A stretch of 5,324 nucleotides of DNA from Fibrobacterota bacterium (GCA_030619215.1 JAUXBV010000296.1:1-5324), one strand, 5' to 3'. Shown: positions 1-5,324, numbered from the stretch's first letter. The notes: generated from the letters alone by a model not told the origin. Program-made: numbers and translations.

Positions 1-251
1 TGTTTGTCTACGATACAGGCAGGGACCTGATGAGCCTTGGGGTAGTACCAGTTGAGAATATGTTGCCGGAAGTGGCTTATATAAAGCTGGGATGGGTTTT
101 AGGTCAAACGACAGACGCTGAACAGGTAAAAAAGATGATGCTGACTCCTGTTTGCAGTGATATAACAGAGCGTGAACCGTATAATGCTTACCTAATCTTT
201 CAAGGAGGTGTACCGGAAGTAGAAGAGTTTATTAAAAAGTATCATAAATAA
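1..251 (+). CDS. gatD: GatD-like / type I asparaginase C-terminal end (5' partial)
   Basis: The frame is open from base 3 to the TAA at 249-251 with no stop upstream, so this is the last 82 codons of a gene that begins outside the window; an internal ATG at 30 is not the real start. The segment resembles the C-terminus of the asparaginase fold: a Y-x-T-G-R-x-L motif, then a G-V-V-P turn, then M-L-P-E-V-A-Y-I-K-L-G-W-V-L-G-Q, the helix that closes the second subdomain. The M-L-P-E version fits subunit D of archaeal-type Glu-tRNA(Gln) amidotransferase (GatDE) better than plain AnsA, where M-T-x-E-A is usual. GatD releases ammonia from glutamine or asparagine for the GatE-catalysed amidation of Glu-tRNA(Gln). 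The active-site threonines and lysine lie in the missing part, so an L-asparaginase cannot be excluded. The tail after the helix (about 40 residues, ending F-I-K-K-Y-H-K) looks longer than the type I asparaginase C-termini I recall. No convincing terminator follows. Confidence 0.6.
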   Translation, partial: FVYDTGRDLMSLGVVPVENMLPEVAYIKLGWVLGQTTDAEQVKKMMLTPVCSDITEREPYNAYLIFQGGVPEVEEFIKKYHK

Positions 252-353
252 ACCTTTGTTTGTGGGTTGAAGAAAAAGATGCAGGTTATTAAAAAAGGAA
301 TTTCTTTTGCTGAGATAGATTATTTTTTTAGTATACTACAAGTGTAATAGTGT

Positions 354-362
354 TGATATAAT
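354..362 (+). promoter_or_regulatory. Extended -10 promoter of ridA
   Basis: TGATATAAT matches the extended -10 consensus TGnTATAAT exactly. No good -35 hexamer is seen 16-18 bases upstream, as is common for extended -10 promoters. Transcription would start near 369, giving a leader of about 57 bases before the ridA ATG. A 10-bp perfect palindrome, TAGTATACTA at 329-338, sits about where a -35-overlapping operator would lie. The promoter call rests on sequence match only. Confidence 0.5.
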
Positions 363-426
363 AGATTTTAATAATTGATAAAAACATGTATTTTACCTAA
401 AGATAAAAATTATTTGGAGGACAAAC

Positions 427-807
427 ATGATTACTATTTCTACGGATAAAGCTCCTGCTGCAATAGGACCTTATTCACAGGCTATCAGGTCAGGTAACTT
501 TTTATTCTGCTCCGGTCAGTTAGGTATTGACCCGGACACAAAGGCTCTTGTGGAAAATGATGTTGAAAAGCAGACTCTGCAGATTTTCAGTAATATAAAG
601 GCTGTATTGAATGCTGCTGACCTTGGTTTGGCAAATATAGTCAAGACTACCATATTCTTATCCGATATGGCTAATTTCCCAGTTGTGAACGAGTTGTACG
701 CACAGCAATTTGAAGGTCATAAACCGGCACGGTCTACGGTGCAGGCTGCCCGTTTACCATTGGATGCTTTAATAGAAATTGAGTGTATAGCAGTTTACGA
801 AAGCTAA
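427..807 (+). CDS. ridA: RidA family 2-iminobutanoate/2-iminopropanoate deaminase
   Basis: This is a 126-residue protein, the usual length for the RidA/YjgF/UK114 family. These cytosolic homotrimers hydrolyse reactive enamine/imine intermediates released by PLP enzymes such as threonine and serine dehydratases, protecting other PLP enzymes from damage. The family signatures are all visible: G-P-Y-S-Q-A at 14-19, S-G-Q-L-G-I-D-P near 29-36, and the C-terminal block P-A-R-S-T-V-Q-A-A-R-L-P with I-E-I-E at 116-119. Arg102 corresponds to the substrate-carboxylate-binding arginine (Arg105 in E. coli RidA), Glu117 to the conserved glutamate, and Tyr16 to the pocket tyrosine. The retained arginine puts it in the catalytically competent RidA group, not the Rid paralogues that lack it. 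The start is fixed by GGAGG at 416-420, six bases before ATG. It has its own promoter, and a hairpin terminator follows 108 bases after the stop. Confidence 0.96.
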   Translation: MITISTDKAPAAIGPYSQAIRSGNFLFCSGQLGIDPDTKALVENDVEKQTLQIFSNIKAVLNAADLGLANIVKTTIFLSDMANFPVVNELYAQQFEGHKPARSTVQAARLPLDALIEIECIAVYES

Positions 808-915
808 AAGAGTATATCAAGAGCAGTGTTAAATGAACAGTTATTATTTCATCCGTCTGTTTTTAATGTAGCTGATGCCTGGTGGCGGGTGAAAGTTGAA
901 AAATAATAAATATGG

Positions 916-957
916 GAGCCTGTTCGTTTTGAAGCGTAAAACGGATGCTCTTTTATT
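916..957 (+). terminator. Intrinsic terminator-like hairpin between ridA and putP
   Basis: GAGC (916-919) and CGTTTT (925-930) pair with AAAACG (938-943) and GCTC (947-950) around a 7-base loop. The middle can be bridged by T-G, T-A and G-T pairs with a two-base bulge on the 5' side. The 3' arm runs straight into TTTTATT (951-957), as in a Rho-independent terminator. It would end ridA transcripts. Because only 26 bases remain before putP, it could also sit in the putP leader as an attenuator. Confidence 0.6.
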
Positions 958-983
958 AAAACGGGAACGATAAGGGGCTTTTT

Positions 984-2450
984 ATGCAGAGTAATTTGAC
1001 TATAGGTGCAACCTTTTTTGTATACCTGGCAGGAATGCTTGCAATTGGGATAATTGCCTATTATCGAACAGGCGACTTATCGGATTATTTACTGGGAGGG
1101 AGAAAGCTCAACAGCTTTACAACAGCGCTGAGTGCAGGTGCCTCTGATATGAGCGGCTGGCTTTTACTCGGCCTGCCGGGTTATGCGTATGTAAAAGGAT
1201 ATGAAGCGGGATGGATAGCGCTCGGTTTGCTTATCGGCACTTATTTAAACTGGAGATTTATTGCGGAGAAACTGCGAATATTCACGGCAGCTCTGGGCGA
1301 CTCAATCACCCTGTCCGAATATTTCGAGAACCGCTTTAAAGATCAGACACGAATTCTTCGAATTGCCACTGCTTTTTTTATTCTTGCCTTTTTTCTTTTT
1401 TATACCAGCTCAGGGCTGGTTGCAGGTGGTAAGCTGTTTGAAAGCGTATTTGGTTTACCCTATATCTGGGCTGTGCTGCTGGGAGCTTTGGCAATTATCA
1501 TTTATACCTTTTTAGGCGGGTTCATGGCTGTATGCTGGACCGATTGCATTCAGGGGCTGCTGATGTTTCTGGCCCTGGCACTTGTTCCAATTATTGCTGT
1601 TGTAAGCCAGGGGGGATGGGGCAATGCTACGGAAGCTATGAGATCGGTAAATCCTTCATTGCTTGATCCGTTGAAATCAATTGACGGAGGGACTATTTCA
1701 GCATTGTCAATTATATCCTTAATGGCGTGGGGGCTTGGCTATTTTGGACAGCCTCATATTCTTGCCCGTTTTATGGCAATACGCTCCCCCGATGAAGTGC
1801 CGCAGGCAAGAATGATTGCTATGTGGTGGGTCTTTATCGGTATGGTAGGTGCTCTCTTTGTGGGTTTTACAGGAATAGGGGCTCTTGACACTCCTCTTAC
1901 CGGGGCTGATACTGAAAAGGTCTTTATTATACTTGTTCAATCACTTCTGCACCCTATCCCGGCAGGTATTTGCCTTGCAGCAATACTTGCAGCAATTATG
2001 AGTACCGCAGATTCACAGCTCCTGGTCTCTTCCTCTGCATTAACAGAGGATATTTACAAGCCGTTTATAAGAAAAGATGCGTCTCAGAAAGAGCTGATCT
2101 GGGTGGGAAGAATAACCGTTGTTATAATAGCAATTATTGCTTTTTTACTCGCAATGAATCCTGATAATAAAGTACTCGACCTTGTAGCATTTGCCTGGGG
2201 AGGATTTGGTGCTGCCTTTGGCCCTACAATTATCCTGTCGTTATTCTGGAAAAGAATGACAAGAAATGGAGCCTTTGCCGGGATAGTAGTAGGCGGATTA
2301 ACTGTAGTTATCTGGAAACAGTTAAATGGTGGATTTTTTGAGCTTTATGAGATTGTGCCGGGTTTTGTATTGTCATTAATAGCAATTGTGGTAGCAAGTC
2401 TTTTGAGTAAACCTCCGGATATGGAGGAGCTTAAGAAGATAGAATTCTGA
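984..2450 (+). CDS. putP: Sodium/proline symporter PutP
   Basis: This is a 488-residue, highly hydrophobic inner-membrane protein of the sodium:solute symporter family (SSS, TC 2.A.21), close to the roughly 500 residues of E. coli PutP; about 13 transmembrane helices are expected. It couples Na+ entry to proline uptake for use as a carbon/nitrogen source or osmoprotectant. The N-terminal block S-A-G-A-S-D-M-S-G-W (50-59) places Ala53, Asp55, Met56, Ser57 and Gly58 at the same numbers as in E. coli PutP, where they serve Na+ and proline binding; Arg40 of the G-G-R-K loop and Tyr140 are also present. The helix with W-G-L-G-Y-F-G-Q-P-H (249-258) is the substrate-site signature. A-A-I-M-S-T (336-341) supplies Ala337, Ser340 and Thr341 of the Na2 site, followed by the Q-L-L-V-S-S-S-A-L-T-E-D hallmark. 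AAGGGG at 972-977, six bases before ATG, supports the start. No putA (proline catabolism) is in the window. The stop is TGA. No clear promoter is seen between the 916-957 hairpin and the start. Confidence 0.95.
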   Translation: MQSNLTIGATFFVYLAGMLAIGIIAYYRTGDLSDYLLGGRKLNSFTTALSAGASDMSGWLLLGLPGYAYVKGYEAGWIALGLLIGTYLNWRFIAEKLRIFTAALGDSITLSEYFENRFKDQTRILRIATAFFILAFFLFYTSSGLVAGGKLFESVFGLPYIWAVLLGALAIIIYTFLGGFMAVCWTDCIQGLLMFLALALVPIIAVVSQGGWGNATEAMRSVNPSLLDPLKSIDGGTISALSIISLMAWGLGYFGQPHILARFMAIRSPDEVPQARMIAMWWVFIGMVGALFVGFTGIGALDTPLTGADTEKVFIILVQSLLHPIPAGICLAAILAAIMSTADSQLLVSSSALTEDIYKPFIRKDASQKELIWVGRITVVIIAIIAFLLAMNPDNKVLDLVAFAWGGFGAAFGPTIILSLFWKRMTRNGAFAGIVVGGLTVVIWKQLNGGFFELYEIVPGFVLSLIAIVVASLLSKPPDMEELKKIEF

Positions 2451-2461
2451 TGTAAATTTAC

Positions 2462-2499
2462 TTATCCATTTAGATGGATAAATATCCCATATGGGGATA
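2462..2499. repeat. Two adjacent small inverted repeats downstream of putP
   Basis: TTATCCAT (2462-2469) and ATGGATAA (2474-2481) form a perfect 8-bp inverted repeat with loop TTAG. Directly after it, TATCCC (2483-2488) and GGGATA (2494-2499) form a second 6-bp repeat with a 5-base loop. The arms are near-copies of each other, so TTATCC of the first can also pair with GGATAA at 2495-2500 of the second. No T-run follows either hairpin, so terminator activity is doubtful. They may mark the 3' end of the putP mRNA. Confidence 0.45.
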
Positions 2500-2850
2500 A
2501 TTAATATTGATTACTATTTTGAACGCCTGAAATTCAGAGACATATTCATTTTAGCTCCCGGAGTTGCCCTTGGTTACTGGGGAATGAAGGACCATGGTAT
2601 TTACGACAGCGAGCCTGGTAAAACATGCGATTTTTCTTTTAATATATTCTTTGGTCCCCAGGCCAGAATGGAACTGGGATGGCAACGAGTCCATTTTTTT
2701 GTGGCATATACACTGCTGATTATTGGAGAGAAGGGTGAGATTGATACTGTTACATGGGAAAAATCAGGAGAGGCGCCCTATCCTGAAGGAAGCTATTCAA
2801 TAGACAATATTCTCAGCCTATTAAATTTTGGTGTTTCTTTTCAGTTTTAA
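2482..2850 (+). pseudogene. 5'-truncated outer-membrane beta-barrel protein remnant
   Basis: The frame is open from just after a TAA at 2479-2481 to the TAA at 2848-2850. The first ATG (2491) gives 119 residues with no signal peptide, and no SD site precedes it. The sequence has the alternating polar/aromatic pattern of amphipathic beta-strands (for example F-V-A-Y-T-L-L-I) and ends S-L-L-N-F-G-V-S-F-Q-F. That terminal strand with C-terminal phenylalanine is the recognition signal of outer-membrane barrels inserted by the BAM complex. I therefore read it as the last few strands of a larger barrel protein whose signal peptide and N-terminal part have been lost; the boundary falls in the inverted-repeat pair after putP. 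I cannot name the family. A short intact protein of unknown role using an SD-less ATG is the alternative, but barrel strands without a signal would not reach the outer membrane. It converges with the minus-strand gene ending 22 bases downstream. Confidence 0.5.
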
Positions 2851-2872
2851 TAAACTGGAACAATACTACTAT

Positions 2873-3625
2873 TTACCTTACTATTACAAAATTCAGAATA
2901 AATTTCAAATCGCCATTAGTTACATATAAAACGTTTATGCCATTATTAAGCCTGGCTTTGGGTGCCTGATACCATTTTTTACCATACCCTATAAATGATT
3001 GGAGAGTTCTTCCTTTCAGGTCTAAAATATCAACATGATAATTATGATTCAGAGGAATAAATATTTGCACACAATGTGGTTTAATTTTTATAAGATTATG
3101 TGAAGTAATTTTTTGTTTTGAGTTTAGTAGAATACCGGTACCGTCATATTTAATTGTTAATTTTGGCCTTTTATCCTGTTCCGTATATTCTGAGGATGCA
3201 TACCAGCGCCCGCCGTTATCCAGATAGGGTTTTAAATAGAGGCCGTAGAAATCACCGGGATTTTTTATATACTTCTGAACAGCTGCGGTGATTGTATATG
3301 TTTCCCATGGGCTAGTTGCATTTGCAACAGGTGCAATTGCAGCGCAGGGGAAAACGCGGTCGCCGCCGCCAGGAGATGTTACCGTATCACCTACATCCCA
3401 GTCAAAGAATTTTGTGTCAAGATCAAGTTGCTCCCATTTGTCAGTTTTCGTTGCATTGTTCCAGGTAACTTCAGTAGAATTCCAGTACTTTGATATTACA
3501 AATAGAGAGCATACCTTACCCGTCTCTCCTGTGTCGCCTTCCGTATAGTAAACACTAAAAGTAATTTCCGTAATATTCGCATTAACAGGAAGTCCTGTTA
3601 TATTCGAAAGGTCAAATTTGAACAC
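2873..3625 (-). CDS. C-terminal fragment: DNRLRE (CBM96-like) domain and T9SS-like sorting tail
   Basis: This segment is open from just after the TGA; the GTG at 3625 is only the first formal start codon in it and is not a convincing initiation site. GGAGG at 3645-3641 lies 16 bases upstream of the GTG, too far for normal spacing, and encodes part of the Gly-Gly-Arg of the domain. Numbering from the GTG, residues 1-160 are the bulk of the domain: F-K-F-D-L-S at 2-7, W-N-S-T-E-V-T-W-N-N at 48-57 (the w-x-e-x-x-v-T-W-n-n motif), Y-A-S-S-E-Y at 142-147 and R-P-K-L-T-I-K-Y at 153-160. Residues about 176-250 resemble a type A T9SS sorting domain, with V-D-I-L-D-L-K-G-R at 198-206 and L-N-N-G-I-N-V-L-Y-V at 226-235, but are more divergent than the tail of the neighbouring gene. 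Whether this half is translated at all is uncertain. Confidence 0.6.
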   Translation of the reverse strand: MFKFDLSNITGLPVNANITEITFSVYYTEGDTGETGKVCSLFVISKYWNSTEVTWNNATKTDKWEQLDLDTKFFDWDVGDTVTSPGGGDRVFPCAAIAPVANATSPWETYTITAAVQKYIKNPGDFYGLYLKPYLDNGGRWYASSEYTEQDKRPKLTIKYDGTGILLNSKQKITSHNLIKIKPHCVQIFIPLNHNYHVDILDLKGRTLQSFIGYGKKWYQAPKARLNNGINVLYVTNGDLKFILNFVIVR

Positions 3626-3646
3626 CCCCCGGGCGAATCTTCCTCC

Positions 3647-3844
3647 TCAAGGGATACAATTAAATATTTGTATTTTTTCATAATTACTGAAATTGGTATC
3701 AGGTTTCTCGGTAAAATTATATGAATCTTCGCATCCATTGTATCCGCCTAAACCATTCTGGAGGACAAGAGTAGTGGTGTCAGCAAAGGAATAGCCGAAA
3801 CAGAAAAATGTAATGATTAAAATTAACAAATATTTAAAATTCAT
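3647..3844 (-). CDS. N-terminal fragment: signal peptide and start of DNRLRE domain
   Basis: These are the 65 residues before the TGA. Residues 1-21 form a Sec signal peptide: Asn-Phe-Lys N-terminus, hydrophobic L-L-I-L-I-I-T-F-F core, and S-F-A/D cleavage site. The mature part starts T-T-T-L-V-L-Q-N-G, and its G-Y-N-G-C-E-D-S-Y motif is the usual opening strand of secreted DNRLRE domains. The start ATG has a weak SD, GGGA at 3855-3852, with seven bases of spacing; its first G belongs to the upstream hairpin. The fragment alone is too short to fold as a domain. Confidence 0.55.
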   Translation of the reverse strand: MNFKYLLILIITFFCFGYSFADTTTLVLQNGLGGYNGCEDSYNFTEKPDTNFSNYEKIQIFNCIP

Positions 3845-3854
3845 ATAAAATTCC

Positions 3855-3888
3855 CAGGATTACCTTTTACTTATAAAAGGTAATCCTG
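3855..3888 (-). terminator. Perfect 15-bp hairpin between the DUF362 and DNRLRE genes
   Basis: CAGGATTACCTTTTA (3855-3869) and TAAAAGGTAATCCTG (3874-3888) are exact reverse complements around a 4-base loop. On the minus strand the hairpin begins 30 bases after the DUF362 stop and is followed by GGAATTTTAT and then the ATG of the next gene. The T-run is short and begins four bases past the stem, so it is at best an imperfect intrinsic terminator. Its last stem base is the first G of the next gene's weak SD, so it could also limit ribosome access or stabilise the upstream mRNA end. Confidence 0.55.
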
Positions 3889-3917
3889 ATTAATAGTAAA
3901 TATTATTTGTAAATATA

Positions 3918-5150
3918 TTATTTCACCGCTATTTTACCCTGAGCAATAATATCTCCTACCCTCAATTGATATAAATACATACCTGAAGAGACTTTATGGC
4001 CATGAATATCATCATTGTTCCATACGATACTATTTTCAGAGCTTCTGCTCAGCCGGATTTTCCTGCCCTGCAAATCGAATATTACAAGGTTTGCATGGGA
4101 ACCACTTTTTCCGGGGTATTTAAATATTGTATGTGACGGAAGTGACTTTATCTTAATATCAAGAGTGTTTATATTTGTATCTCCGGAGGTAATTATTTCA
4201 GTACTCCATGGCGGGCTGATTCGGATTACTTCCATATTGGCTGGATCATCGGTGCCGAGATTATATGGCGCTGCCGCAGCAAGTGATAATACAGACAGCG
4301 CAGTGTTTTCATTGCTGGATGAAAGCCCATTCTCCTTTAATATAAGCAGCCCCTGATAGTCATTTGCGACCATATCGGTACTTGCCAAAACAGAGTATGA
4401 ATTAACAAGCCCCGAATTATTTTCACCGGTCGGGGAGGTAGAAATTGCATCCAATAAAACTAAAACTTGTTTTTCTGTAAAGGCTGATTGACTGTTAAGG
4501 AGTGACAAAGCCGGGCTACTACTGCTGGTAAAATTATCATGCATGCCACCCAGGCCCTGGTTACAGTCCACAGAAGGCATCATGCCTTTAAGGGATAACG
4601 TTACTCCTGTATAGCTGATAGCCCATGCTGAGGGCATGTTTATAAAGTAATCACAGTCAACCCAGATCTGTCTAATGGTATATTCCCTTGATCCGATATC
4701 AAATGACTGATTGGATAAATCAGGATTATCCGATCCCCGTCCGACTTCAGTAATATTAGAAATGGGGAAATCACCATTTAACATAGAAGTAAGCCCGCTT
4801 TTAAGAGCCGTCATAACAGGCCCACGTGTAGTAGCCGGTCTTGAGTTGTTATACTTTACTAAGATTTTTGAAGAAGTTGATAAGTTACCGTCCGTGAACA
4901 GAGCTTCATACGCTCCAACTTTATCAGAAACTCCGGTTAATGTCATTATTGCATGGTCCACCATATCCTGAACTTTTGCCTGAACAATGGAGCCCTGATA
5001 ACACTCTTCATCCTTTGCAATAACGACACGTGATGCCCTGTCTTTTTTTGATCCGAACGCTGAAGATAATGGCCCAAGTGATAACATGGTAGCACCGGCA
5101 GCAGAAATAGACGTGGTTTTAATAAAATCTCTTCTTGATATGCCCTCCAT
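3918..5150 (-). CDS. Tat-exported DUF362 family protein with T9SS C-terminal sorting domain
   Basis: This is a 410-residue protein. Residues 5-11, S-R-R-D-F-I-K, are a textbook twin-arginine motif, followed by a moderately hydrophobic stretch (about 13-30) and probable cleavage near A-F-G/S at 33-34. The central part (about 40-315) fits DUF362: K-I-L-V-K-Y-N-N at 95-102, D-Y-F-I-N-M-P near 167-173, the hallmark T-G-V-T-L-S-L-K-G at 181-189, a G-M-H-D segment at 202-205, L-L-N-S-Q and V-L-L-D-A-I, and A-S-T-D-M-V-A-N-D near 256-264. The function of this family is not settled; some members carry ferredoxin domains, but here there are only three cysteines (50, 166, 196) and no Cys-x2-Cys-x2-Cys cluster. 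Residues about 328-410 are a type A T9SS sorting domain with V-I-F-D-L-Q-G-R-K-I, S-S-G-M-Y-L-Y-Q-L and the final Q-G-K-I-A-V-K. The predicted route is folding in the cytoplasm, Tat export, then T9SS passage to the cell surface. AAGGGGGA at 5164-5157, six bases before ATG, supports the start. Confidence 0.82.
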   Translation of the reverse strand: MEGISRRDFIKTTSISAAGATMLSLGPLSSAFGSKKDRASRVVIAKDEECYQGSIVQAKVQDMVDHAIMTLTGVSDKVGAYEALFTDGNLSTSSKILVKYNNSRPATTRGPVMTALKSGLTSMLNGDFPISNITEVGRGSDNPDLSNQSFDIGSREYTIRQIWVDCDYFINMPSAWAISYTGVTLSLKGMMPSVDCNQGLGGMHDNFTSSSSPALSLLNSQSAFTEKQVLVLLDAISTSPTGENNSGLVNSYSVLASTDMVANDYQGLLILKENGLSSSNENTALSVLSLAAAAPYNLGTDDPANMEVIRISPPWSTEIITSGDTNINTLDIKIKSLPSHTIFKYPGKSGSHANLVIFDLQGRKIRLSRSSENSIVWNNDDIHGHKVSSGMYLYQLRVGDIIAQGKIAVK

Positions 5151-5178
5151 ACTATATCCCCCTTTTTGTTGAGTGTTA

Positions 5179-5195
5179 AAGTAATATTATTACTT
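5179..5195. repeat. 17-bp palindrome in the DUF362 gene leader
   Basis: AAGTAATA (5179-5186) and TATTACTT (5188-5195) are perfect reverse complements around a single central base. The site lies 29-45 bases upstream of the DUF362 start codon, downstream of the predicted transcription start. The near-absent loop argues against an RNA hairpin and is more like a dimeric regulator's operator, but AT-rich palindromes arise readily by chance. Confidence 0.3.
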
Positions 5196-5247
5196 ATGGA
5201 ATTTTTCTGATATCGTAAACAATCCCTCCTATTGTTTGATCATCATT

Positions 5248-5277
5248 ATTATAAATATACTGCAAATATTCTGTAAA
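5248..5277 (-). promoter_or_regulatory. Sigma70-like promoter of the DUF362 gene
   Basis: On the minus strand, TTTACA (5277-5272, five of six matches to TTGACA) is followed after 18 bases by TATAAT (5253-5248, perfect). Transcription would start near 5241, leaving a leader of about 90 bases. That leader contains an SD-like AGGAGGG (5230-5224) with no suitably spaced ATG/GTG/TTG start codon after it, and the 17-bp palindrome. I see nothing further in 5278-5324. Confidence 0.5.
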
Positions 5278-5324
5278 ACAGGAAAAGTATACATAAAACA
5301 ATCATTTTTTTCTTATAGCAATAA

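Larger units (their letters stand above)
2873..3844 (-). pseudogene. Secreted DNRLRE-domain protein with T9SS-like tail, interrupted by one TGA
   Basis: The open frames at 3844-3647 and 3649-2873 are in the same reading frame and are separated only by TGA at 3649-3647. Read through that codon, they make a coherent 323-residue product: signal peptide (1-21), a DNRLRE-type (disaggregatase-related, CBM96-like) beta-sandwich domain (about 23-233), a linker, and a C-terminal sorting-like tail (about 249-323). The junction reads N-C-I-P-stop-G-G-R-F-A-R-G-V-F-K-F-D-L-S. The F-K-F-D-L-S strand is a typical core strand of this domain, so no frameshift is needed to explain the break. The intact protein would be exported and displayed or released, perhaps binding polysaccharide. 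Nonsense mutation, sequencing error and low-level readthrough are all possible; recoding is unlikely. It lies 73 bases after the DUF362 gene on the same strand, with a strong hairpin between them. Confidence 0.7.

Noticed and set aside
286..318. AAAAGG...TCTTTT pairing after the GatD-like gene as its terminator
   Set aside because: Almost all A-T pairs with little or no loop; such a stem would be too weak, and the T-rich stretch further on is not adjacent.
833..871. 12-codon ORF (MNSYYFIRLFLM) in the ridA-putP intergenic region as a leader peptide
   Set aside because: No SD site before it, no run of regulatory codons, and it does not overlap the hairpin at 916-950.
1261..2164. Overlapping and antisense ORFs within putP
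   Set aside because: They are short, lack SD sites and domain-like sequence, and lie inside a gene with full conserved-family signatures.
2839..2860. CAGTTT-TAAT-AAACTG inverted repeat at the convergent gene ends as a bidirectional terminator
   Set aside because: The stem is only 6 bp, AT-rich and overlaps the stop codon; neither strand has a T-run after it.
2448..3649. Genome-wide recoding of TGA as Gly or Trp
   Set aside because: putP ends naturally with TGA at its expected length, and no other recognised gene in the window has an internal TGA, so the standard stop meaning fits better.
3620..3650. Selenocysteine insertion at the TGA, with the GC-rich CGCCC/GGGTG hairpin just downstream as SECIS
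   Set aside because: A small stem can be drawn, but its loop is only GGG, it lacks the bulged-U and GU apical loop expected of bacterial SECIS elements, and selenocysteine in a secreted DNRLRE domain is not known.
3896..3923. Near-direct repeat GTAAATATTATTT / GTAAATATATTATTT at the DUF362 stop
   Set aside because: Two imperfect AT-rich copies only; low complexity explains it.
3288..4971. Plus-strand ORFs opposite the DNRLRE and DUF362 genes
   Set aside because: They mirror the coding bias of the minus-strand genes and show no recognisable protein features.

Overview
The window reads as an ordinary chromosomal stretch from a Gram-negative bacterium, most likely of the FCB superphylum (Fibrobacterota/Chitinivibrionia or a relative). 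The main clues are two different predicted secreted proteins that end in type IX secretion (T9SS/Por) sorting-like tails, a Tat signal, an outer-membrane beta-barrel C-terminus, and AT-rich intergenic DNA with Shine-Dalgarno (SD) sites before the intact genes. This assignment is an inference from protein architecture. I see no rRNA, tRNA, CRISPR array, integrase or transposase.

The left half is on the plus strand. It holds the 3' end of a GatD/type I asparaginase-like gene (1-251), a short intergenic region with an extended -10 promoter, ridA (427-807), an intrinsic-terminator-like hairpin (916-957), a full-length Na+/proline symporter putP (984-2450), a pair of small inverted repeats, and a 5'-truncated outer-membrane protein remnant (2482-2850). 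These are mostly amino-acid metabolism genes: amide hydrolysis or amidotransfer, enamine/imine detoxification and proline uptake. They do not form an obvious operon, since a promoter and a terminator separate them.

The right half is on the minus strand and is read from right to left. A sigma70-like promoter (5248-5277) and a leader with a palindrome precede a DUF362-family protein (3918-5150) that carries both a twin-arginine signal and a C-terminal T9SS sorting domain. A perfect 15-bp hairpin (3855-3888) follows. After it comes a secreted DNRLRE-type (CBM96-like) domain protein with a T9SS-like tail (2873-3844), split by one in-frame TGA at 3647-3649. These two genes probably belong to the cell-surface/secreted protein set and converge tail to tail on the outer-membrane remnant.

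No clearly new system is visible. The points most worth checking are the TGA-interrupted secreted gene, the Tat plus T9SS combination on a DUF362 protein, the hairpin abutting a start site, and a GatD-like gene in an apparent bacterium.
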